From positions 1 through 17,452 of the forward strand of contig DATDOO010000139.1 in NCBI GenBank assembly GCA_035293245.1: a DNA stretch of 17,452 nucleotides, in the 5' to 3' direction. This document shows, piece after piece, positions 13,534 to 17,452 of this stretch. A program made the position numbers and the translations under genes. The notes under the pieces were generated by a model. That model saw only the letters and a list, made by a program, of their open reading frames with translations, searched no databases and was not told the DNA's origin. Position 1 is the stretch's first letter. Each line of letters begins with the position of its first letter. This DNA is from DATDOO01 sp035293245. Its GTDB lineage: Bacteria > Pseudomonadota > Gammaproteobacteria > Methylococcales > Methylococcaceae.

Positions 13534-13959
13534 TTACTTCGCCGCTTTCGTCCCGTCGGTTTTCTGTTTCCCGAAACTGCAGCTGTCCTCGGCATAGGCG
13601 AGGGCTTCCTGCAGGCCTTTGCGCAACGGTTTGCTTTCCGGATGGTCGCGGAAGGCACCGCCCCGCTCGCCGGCCAGCCCGCTCAAACTGGTGAACGCCT
13701 GGGCTTCGGCGTAAGTCTGGTAAGGCATTTTTTCCGCCAGCTTGTCGGCGCTGCAGACGCAGGAGTACAGCGTGTCGTAGTTCTGCGCACCTTTTTTGTT
13801 CATGCACTGCATGACGAATTCGACGCGCGCCAGGGTCGGGTAATCGTTGCTGGGCGGTTGTTGGGCAAGGGTGGGGGAAACTTCCTCGCGGGGAGGCTTG
13901 CCGGTTGCGCAGCCGGCGAGAGCGATGCCGGCGAGCAGGATGGAAATGGACTGTTTCAT
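13534..13959 (-). CDS. Cys-rich putative lipoprotein, unknown function
   Basis: This is a 141-residue protein with a lipoprotein signal, MKQSISILLAGIALAGC (Cys17), a Pro-rich linker and a compact domain (about 40-130). That domain reads VEFVMQCMNKKGAQNYDTLY, then SCVCSADKLAEKMPYQTYAE, then GERGGAFRDHPESK. Four further cysteines (52, 67, 69, 127) could form two disulfides or bind a metal or heme-free cofactor. The Q-C-M...NYDTLYSC-x-C pattern reminds me of small periplasmic proteins seen near quinoprotein dehydrogenase genes in methylotrophs, but I cannot confirm that and no such genes lie here. It is the last gene of the minus-strand set, 65 bp after DUF302. Confidence 0.75.
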   Translation of the reverse strand: MKQSISILLAGIALAGCATGKPPREEVSPTLAQQPPSNDYPTLARVEFVMQCMNKKGAQNYDTLYSCVCSADKLAEKMPYQTYAEAQAFTSLSGLAGERGGAFRDHPESKPLRKGLQEALAYAEDSCSFGKQKTDGTKAAK

Positions 13960-14024
13960 GGCTTTCGGGTGACGGTGAATGATGGCCGTAGGTTAGATCA
14001 GTGCGAACGTGGAACGCAAACCGC

Positions 14025-14501
14025 TCATTTGCCGGTTCCTTCGTCGACAATAGCGCGGATCTGCCCGTTCATCCGGACGGCGAAATCCCGGAGGCGCGCA
14101 TCGCTCGCGCCGACGGGCAACTGGCGCGCATACACGATGGTTTTTCCCGCGCGGCTGTGCACCGTGAGGGTACAGGGCATGTGGCGGACGCCTTCAGGAT
14201 CCAGGCGCAGCAGTTCCTCGGCATAAGTCAGGTTGCAGAATTGCAGCGTGTCGTATTCGGGAAAGTCGCCGCCGTTGCGTTCACGGATGGCCGCCCCGAT
14301 GCGGTTGTGGGCCGCGAGGCGGAAATTGTGTTCGCTGATGGCCCGCTTCAGTTCGTCGACGACTTCCTCGAACGGCTTATGGGTTTCCGCGCGGTAAAAG
14401 CCGTCGGAGGTCGTTTCACCGGCGAGGGACGGTGCGGCGAAAAGAAGTAGGGCGAGGGCGCGCCCGGAAAAACACTTTGCCGATGACGCGCCCGTTGCCA
14501 T
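14025..14501 (-). CDS. Exported DUF302 family protein
   Basis: This 158-residue protein has a signal peptide ending AAPSLA. The domain reads YRAETHKPFEEVVDELKRAI, SEHNFRLAAHNRIGAAIRER, EYDTLQFCNLTYAEELLRLD and MPCTLTVHSRAGKTIVYARQ, the beta-alpha-beta pattern of DUF302 (TT1751-like fold). The family is widespread, often periplasmic in gammaproteobacteria, and functionally uncharacterised. Cys residues in QFCNL and HMPCTL are typical of the subgroup. The ATG at 14501 shares a base with the stop of the parvulin gene (TGATG), showing translational coupling; a TTG one codon earlier is possible. It may act with the neighbouring periplasmic parvulin and Cys-rich lipoprotein, which is inference from position only. 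Confidence 0.87.
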   Translation of the reverse strand: MATGASSAKCFSGRALALLLFAAPSLAGETTSDGFYRAETHKPFEEVVDELKRAISEHNFRLAAHNRIGAAIRERNGGDFPEYDTLQFCNLTYAEELLRLDPEGVRHMPCTLTVHSRAGKTIVYARQLPVGASDARLRDFAVRMNGQIRAIVDEGTGK

Positions 14502-15454
14502 CAATGTGCCGGCGTCGCCGGTTCAGCGGGGGACGCTTCGGGCTGGGCGTTCGCCGCAGCGGGGGCAGGCGCAGCTTGCGGCGGCGCGGCTGCCGTCGGT
14601 GGCGTCACCTCGGCGGCGGGAGCAGGTGCCGGCGGCAGCGTCTTGGCGATCTGTGCTCCGGCGCGCAACTCGTCCACGTGCTTCTGCATCGTCTGCGTTT
14701 GCAGCATGTGGCGGAGCTGCTCCTTGACCATCTCGAAGGGCGGTGCGGCCTTGCCGCGCGTTTCCTCGCGCAGGATGACGTGCCAGCCGAACTGGGTCTG
14801 CACCGGGGTGGTGGTGTATTTGCCGTTTTCCAGGGCGATGACGGCCTGGGAGAACGGCTCGACCATCTGCTGCGGTCCGAACCAGCCGAGGTCGCCGCCT
14901 TCTTTCGCGCTGCCGTCGGTCGACTTGGCCTTGGCGAGTTCCTCGAACTTCCCGCCCTTGTCGAGTTTGGCGATGATATCTTTTGCCTCCGCCTCGGTCT
15001 TTACCAGAATGTGGCGCGCCTTGTACTCGGTTTCCTTCGACGCGGCGACGCGCTGGTCGTACTCCTGTTTCAGGGCTTCCTCGCTGAGGGGATTGGCCTT
15101 GGTGTAGTTTTGCGCGGCGGCTTGGGAGAGGATGGCGCGACGGATGTTGGACAGGCGCGCGGCCGTTTCCGGATCGCTGTCGATTTTCTTGCTTTCGGCT
15201 TCCTGACGCAGCAGTTCGCGGGAAATCAATTCATCCAGCAGGCGTTCTTGGGTCACCTCGCCCGCCATGCCGCGCTGGGCGATTTCGCCGCTGAGATTGT
15301 CCAGTTCGGCTTTATAGATCGGTTTGCCGTTGACGGTTGCCACCGCTTCGCCGAGAGCCGCCGGAGCGGTCGTGGCGTCGGTTTGCGGCGCTGGCCGGTC
15401 GCAGCCCGCGAGCACGGGGAGAAAAGCGGCGGCGAGCAGGAGTGTTTTTTTCAT
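14501..15454 (-). CDS. Parvulin-type peptidyl-prolyl cis-trans isomerase lipoprotein
   Basis: This is a 317-residue protein. A lipoprotein signal ends LPVLAGC (Cys18). A SurA-N-like helical chaperone region follows (about 35-135: VATVNGKPIYKAELDNL, LLDELISRELLRQEAESKKI), then one rotamase domain (about 143-235: KARHILVKTEAEAKDII, EGGDLGWFGPQQMVEPF, PVQTQFGWHVILRE). This layout is that of PrsA/PpiC-like or EpsD-type foldases that assist envelope proteins. The last 45 residues (273-317) are almost only Ala and Pro with a few Glu/Thr, a low-complexity tail not needed for the fold. The start forms an ATGA overlap with the bolA stop, and its own stop shares a base with the DUF302 start. Confidence 0.9.
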   Translation of the reverse strand: MKKTLLLAAAFLPVLAGCDRPAPQTDATTAPAALGEAVATVNGKPIYKAELDNLSGEIAQRGMAGEVTQERLLDELISRELLRQEAESKKIDSDPETAARLSNIRRAILSQAAAQNYTKANPLSEEALKQEYDQRVAASKETEYKARHILVKTEAEAKDIIAKLDKGGKFEELAKAKSTDGSAKEGGDLGWFGPQQMVEPFSQAVIALENGKYTTTPVQTQFGWHVILREETRGKAAPPFEMVKEQLRHMLQTQTMQKHVDELRAGAQIAKTLPPAPAPAAEVTPPTAAAPPQAAPAPAAANAQPEASPAEPATPAH

Positions 15455-15750
15455 GCGTCAGATTCCTTGATGTGGAGTGAGTATTCTTCCGGGGTGTGAA
15501 GTTTCATGCTTAGGGCGTGGATGTCGCCCTGCATCAGGTGGCCGAGAGCCTGGTAAACCCGCTGGTGGCGGCGCACGTGGGACAGGCCGGCGAAAGCGGA
15601 GGAGACGACGGTGAGGTAGTAATGCCCGCCGCCGTGTTCCCTCATGCCCGCGTGCCCGGCGTGGGCGCCGCTGTCGTCGACGATTTCCAGCAGTACCGGG
15701 TCGAGGGCGGCTTGCAGCGCGGCGCGGATTTTTTCAACTCTGTCGGTCAT
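15451..15750 (-). CDS. bolA: BolA family protein
   Basis: This 99-residue protein begins MTDRVEKIRAALQAALDPVL and has the BolA core SSAFAGLSHVRRHQRVYQAL, then GDIHALSMKLHTPEEY. The RH dipeptide and the IHAL histidine are the conserved residues that, with a monothiol glutaredoxin, ligate a shared [2Fe-2S] cluster. The longer loop between beta1 and beta2 (DDSGAHAGHAG) is typical of BolA1-type members rather than IbaG. The ATG at 15750 is chosen because AAGGTG precedes it and the family starts there. It overlaps the yciI stop (ATGA) upstream and the parvulin start (ATGA) downstream. Functions linked to the family are iron-sulfur cluster trafficking and stress morphology. Confidence 0.93.
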   Translation of the reverse strand: MTDRVEKIRAALQAALDPVLLEIVDDSGAHAGHAGMREHGGGHYYLTVVSSAFAGLSHVRRHQRVYQALGHLMQGDIHALSMKLHTPEEYSLHIKESDA

Positions 15751-16046
15751 GGCAGCACCTTGCGGAAGGGTTTGACGCTGACGCACCGGTAAACGCCGGC
15801 CAGCCTGTAGGGGTCGGCATCGGTCCAGGCCTGCGCGTCTTCCAGGGAGGCGAATTCGGCGACGATCAGGCTCCCGCTGAAGCCGGCGGGGCCGGGGTCT
15901 TCGCAGTCGACGGCAGGAAGTGGACCGGCCAGGACCAGCCGCCCCTCCGCTTGCAGGGTATGCAGGCGGGCCAGATGCGCCGGGCGGTTTTGCTGGCGCA
16001 ACTCCAGGCTGTCTTCCCGGTCTTCGCCGAGAATGGCGTAAAGCAT
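15747..16046 (-). CDS. yciI: YciI-like protein
   Basis: This 99-residue protein begins MLYAILGEDREDSLELR, contains HLARLHTLQAEGRLVLAGPL and ends with DADPYRLAGVYRCVSVKPF. The His of the N-terminal half and the Asp-Pro of DADPY are the pair conserved in the YciI family, which has a ferredoxin-like alpha/beta barrel fold and an uncertain enzymatic role. The start is fixed by GGAGGA upstream of the ATG; a far longer reading frame extending to 17180 is an artefact of high GC. It follows yciB by 5 bp and overlaps bolA by 4 nt. yciB and yciI also lie near each other in E. coli, which supports the assignment. Confidence 0.92.
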   Translation of the reverse strand: MLYAILGEDREDSLELRQQNRPAHLARLHTLQAEGRLVLAGPLPAVDCEDPGPAGFSGSLIVAEFASLEDAQAWTDADPYRLAGVYRCVSVKPFRKVLP

Positions 16047-16051
16047 CGACC

Positions 16052-16594
16052 CTATTCCTCCGCCGCCGTTTCCTGAAGGTAGCGGGACAGCCAGATCCCT
16101 TGCAGGAGGATGAATGCCACCGTCAGTCCCAGCATTCCGAACAGCTTGAAGTTGACCCAGGTTTCGGTGTCGAAGTGGTAAACCACGTACAGGTTGACGC
16201 AACCCATGGCGAGGAAGAACAGTCCCCAGGCCAGGTTGAGGCGCGGCCACACCACGTTCGGCAGGCTGATGTTGCCGCCCAACATGCGTTCGACCAGGGT
16301 TTTCCTGCCGAACAACCGGGTGAGCAGAAAACCCGCGGCGAACAGCCAGTTGATCACGGTGGGCTTCCACTTGATGAACGCCTCGTCCTGCAGCCACAGC
16401 GTCGCGCCGCCGAACACCACGATCAGCGCCAGGGTGACGAGATGCATGGTTTCGACCTTGCGGGTTTTCAGCCAGACATAACCCACCTGGACGAAAGTGG
16501 CGGCGATGATGACCGCCGTGGCGACATAGATGCCCTGCAGCTTGTAGGCAATGAAAAACAGCAGGACCGGGAGGAAATCGAGCAGCAGCTTCAT
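16052..16594 (-). CDS. yciB: YciB/IspZ inner-membrane septation protein A
   Basis: This 180-residue polytopic membrane protein begins MKLLLDFLPVLLFFIAYKLQ, the canonical N-terminus of the family. About five hydrophobic segments follow, with family motifs IKWKPTVINWLFAAGFL, GRKTLVERMLGG and WPRLNLAWGLFFLAMGCVNL, and TWVNFKLFGMLGLT near the end. The homolog is linked to cell-envelope integrity and division in E. coli and to septation in Shigella. It lies in the inner membrane. The start is certain from homology, yet the bases before the ATG are pyrimidine-rich (ttttccttcc) with no Shine-Dalgarno sequence. Translation may depend on coupling to the preceding gene, which ends 18 bp upstream. Confidence 0.95.
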   Translation of the reverse strand: MKLLLDFLPVLLFFIAYKLQGIYVATAVIIAATFVQVGYVWLKTRKVETMHLVTLALIVVFGGATLWLQDEAFIKWKPTVINWLFAAGFLLTRLFGRKTLVERMLGGNISLPNVVWPRLNLAWGLFFLAMGCVNLYVVYHFDTETWVNFKLFGMLGLTVAFILLQGIWLSRYLQETAAEE

Positions 16595-16612
16595 GGAAGG
16601 AAAATATCCGGT

Positions 16613-16927
16613 TCAAACATATTGGTCGATGCCGGCCAACTGAAAAGCCGCCTGCAGGTCTTCCCTCTCCAGGGAGGATTGCAGGTCGGCGTAAGCGTCC
16701 AGCGCCTGACGGCTGGAGCGGGGCAGGTCGGAACCGAGGCGCTCGCTTGCGCTCCGCCCTGCCAGAGCCAAGCGGGACAAGGTCTCCCGCTGTTCCGCCG
16801 CCGGCAGCGGACTGGGCCCGTTCGGCGCTTGTTGTTGCCGGGTGGTTTCGCTGCGGGCGGAAACGTCCTTCCGCGCGCTGTTCGCCTGGAACGCAGAGCT
16901 TACGATGCTGGAACTGGAAATTTCCAT
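16613..16927 (-). CDS. Hypothetical protein upstream of yciB (104 aa)
   Basis: This is a small hydrophilic protein without signal peptide or membrane segment. The N-terminal half (MEISSSSIVSSAFQANSARK, then Ser/Arg/Gln/Pro-rich residues to about 45) looks disordered. The C-terminal half (about 65-104, PRSSRQALDAYADLQSSLER followed by EDLQAAFQLAGIDQYV) looks like two helices and is probably the conserved part. I do not recognise the family. It is 18 bp upstream of yciB on the same strand and would be the first gene of that operon. No Shine-Dalgarno sequence is visible before the ATG at 16927. Position, and a composition unlike an obvious shadow frame, support it; function is unknown. Confidence 0.65.
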   Translation of the reverse strand: MEISSSSIVSSAFQANSARKDVSARSETTRQQQAPNGPSPLPAAEQRETLSRLALAGRSASERLGSDLPRSSRQALDAYADLQSSLEREDLQAAFQLAGIDQYV

Positions 16928-16963
16928 GGAGATGCCGGGAGAATTTCGGGGATAACTTGCTTT

Positions 16964-16969
16964 TATAAT
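16964..16969 (+). promoter_or_regulatory. Candidate -10 element for the DUF1244 gene
   Basis: A perfect TATAAT lies in the 119-bp divergent region between the 104-aa gene and the DUF1244 gene. The -35 position (around 16941-16946, GAATTT) is poor. The same AT-rich patch read on the minus strand gives TATTAT, so it could also serve the yciB operon. Confidence 0.35.
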
Positions 16970-17046
16970 ACCGCAAGCTGTGCATCCGTGTGCGGCCCTG
17001 CCGTACGTGAAAATTACCGAATGCTGTCCCTGTCTGGAGGTCTGCC

Positions 17047-17361
17047 ATGAACGAAGCCGTGCGCACCGAAATCGAAGCGGGGGTATTCCGTCGTCTGACG
17101 GAGCATCTGCGCCAACACCCGGAAGCGCAGAACATCGATCTCATGATACTCGCCGCCTTTTGCCGCAACTGCCTGGCCAAATGGTACCGCGCCGAGGCCG
17201 AGGCGCGCGGGGTCGCGCTGGATTACCCCGCGGCGCAGGAAATCGTTTACGGCATGAGCTACGACGAATGGAAACGGAAACACCAGGCCGAGGCGACGCC
17301 GGAACAACTGGCGGCCTTCGAGGAAGTACAGAAAAAACGCGCCGCCGCCGGAGAAATGTGA
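17047..17361 (+). CDS. DUF1244 family protein
   Basis: This 104-residue cytoplasmic protein has the DUF1244 signature FRRLTEHLRQHPEAQNIDLM, then LAAFCRNCLAKWYRAEAE, then YPAAQEIVYGMSYDEWKRKH. The CRNC pair is invariant in the family and suggests metal or redox chemistry, but no function has been established to my knowledge. The protein is all-helical and of normal length. GGAGG lies 6-7 nt before the ATG, and a TATAAT lies about 80 bp upstream. It is divergent from the yciB operon. The heptamer repeat region begins five bases after its stop. Confidence 0.93.
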   Translation: MNEAVRTEIEAGVFRRLTEHLRQHPEAQNIDLMILAAFCRNCLAKWYRAEAEARGVALDYPAAQEIVYGMSYDEWKRKHQAEATPEQLAAFEEVQKKRAAAGEM

Positions 17362-17365
17362 GGAA

Positions 17366-17452
17366 AGGGGCTAGGGATCAGGGGCCAGAGACTGGAAAAA
17401 AGGCTATCCTTCCCTAGCCCCTAGCCCCTAGCCCCTAGCCCCTAGCCCCTAG
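17366..17452. repeat. Heptamer repeats in inverted orientation (AGGGGCT ... AGCCCCT), continuing past window end
   Basis: Bases 17366-17393 read as four tandem 7-mers: AGGGGCT, AGGGATC, AGGGGCC, AGAGACT. After a 22-nt spacer, 17416-17450 is five exact copies of AGCCCCT, the reverse complement of the first unit, with a partial copy on each side reaching the window end. The two arrays can pair; GGGGCTAGGG (17367-17376) is exactly complementary to 17412-17421. The exact array carries a CTAG in every unit, a tetranucleotide that is usually rare in proteobacterial DNA. Confidence 0.9.

Noticed and set aside
15747..17180. 477-codon minus-strand frame covering yciI and much upstream DNA
   Set aside because: Only its last 99 codons are the YciI protein, with its own GGAGGA site at 16046. 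The rest overlaps yciB and the 104-aa gene in another frame.
1..17452. CRISPR array, tRNA, rRNA, transposase or integrase genes
   Set aside because: None were recognised on either strand; the only regular repeat is the 7-bp array at the end, far too short for CRISPR units.

Overview
The window is GC-rich, densely packed chromosomal DNA from a gammaproteobacterium. That call rests on the gene content: crcB near serS, a tusDCB-tusE sulfur relay, a BepA-type periplasmic protease, yciB-yciI-bolA, and an Ntr-like sigma-54 promoter. The mix would suit Methylococcales or Chromatiales-like lineages, but nothing here fixes the family. I saw no phage genes, transposases, CRISPR array, rRNA or tRNA. The stretch looks like core genome with a few accessory pieces.

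Layout. Bases 3-416 are the 3' end of mtnA (methionine salvage). It overlaps by 4 nt a fluoride-channel gene (crcB) that carries an unusual C-terminal membrane extension. After a 418-bp stretch holding only a possible small minus-strand gene come a secreted DUF2845 protein, serS, and a DUF2806-like protein. Next is an outer-membrane porin (4298-5647). Its upstream region has a good sigma-54 -24/-12 element and two NtrC-like palindromes 32 bp apart, and an intrinsic terminator follows the gene. Bases 5725-6275 hold a 59-residue single-pass membrane protein on the minus strand, flanked by conspicuous inverted repeats. Then come an NlpC/P60 lipoprotein (minus), a divergent DUF523/TudS-like protein (plus) and an OmpA-family lipoprotein with a Pro/Tyr/Gln-rich tail (minus).

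Bases 8512-12012 form a sulfur/nitrogen block. A siroheme/[4Fe-4S] nitrite or sulfite reductase and a DUF934 partner run on the plus strand. They converge, 3 bp apart, on a tusD-tusC-tusB-tusE operon on the minus strand. The TusE protein keeps both C-terminal cysteines of the DsrC type. bepA (12067-13524) diverges from tusD.

Bases 13534-16927 are minus-strand envelope and stress genes, read in the order: small hypothetical protein, yciB, yciI, bolA, a parvulin-type lipoprotein, DUF302 and a Cys-rich lipoprotein. Several junctions are ATGA or TGATG overlaps. The window closes with a DUF1244 gene and a heptamer repeat region (AGGGGCT/AGCCCCT) that runs off the end.

Two functional themes emerge. 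The first is sulfur handling: sulfite reductase, the Tus/DsrEFH-DsrC relay, a DUF523 desulfidase-like protein and MtnA. The second is envelope biogenesis: BepA, OmpA lipoprotein, NlpC lipoprotein, parvulin, YciB and porin. The most actionable observation is the predicted NtrC/sigma-54 control of the porin.
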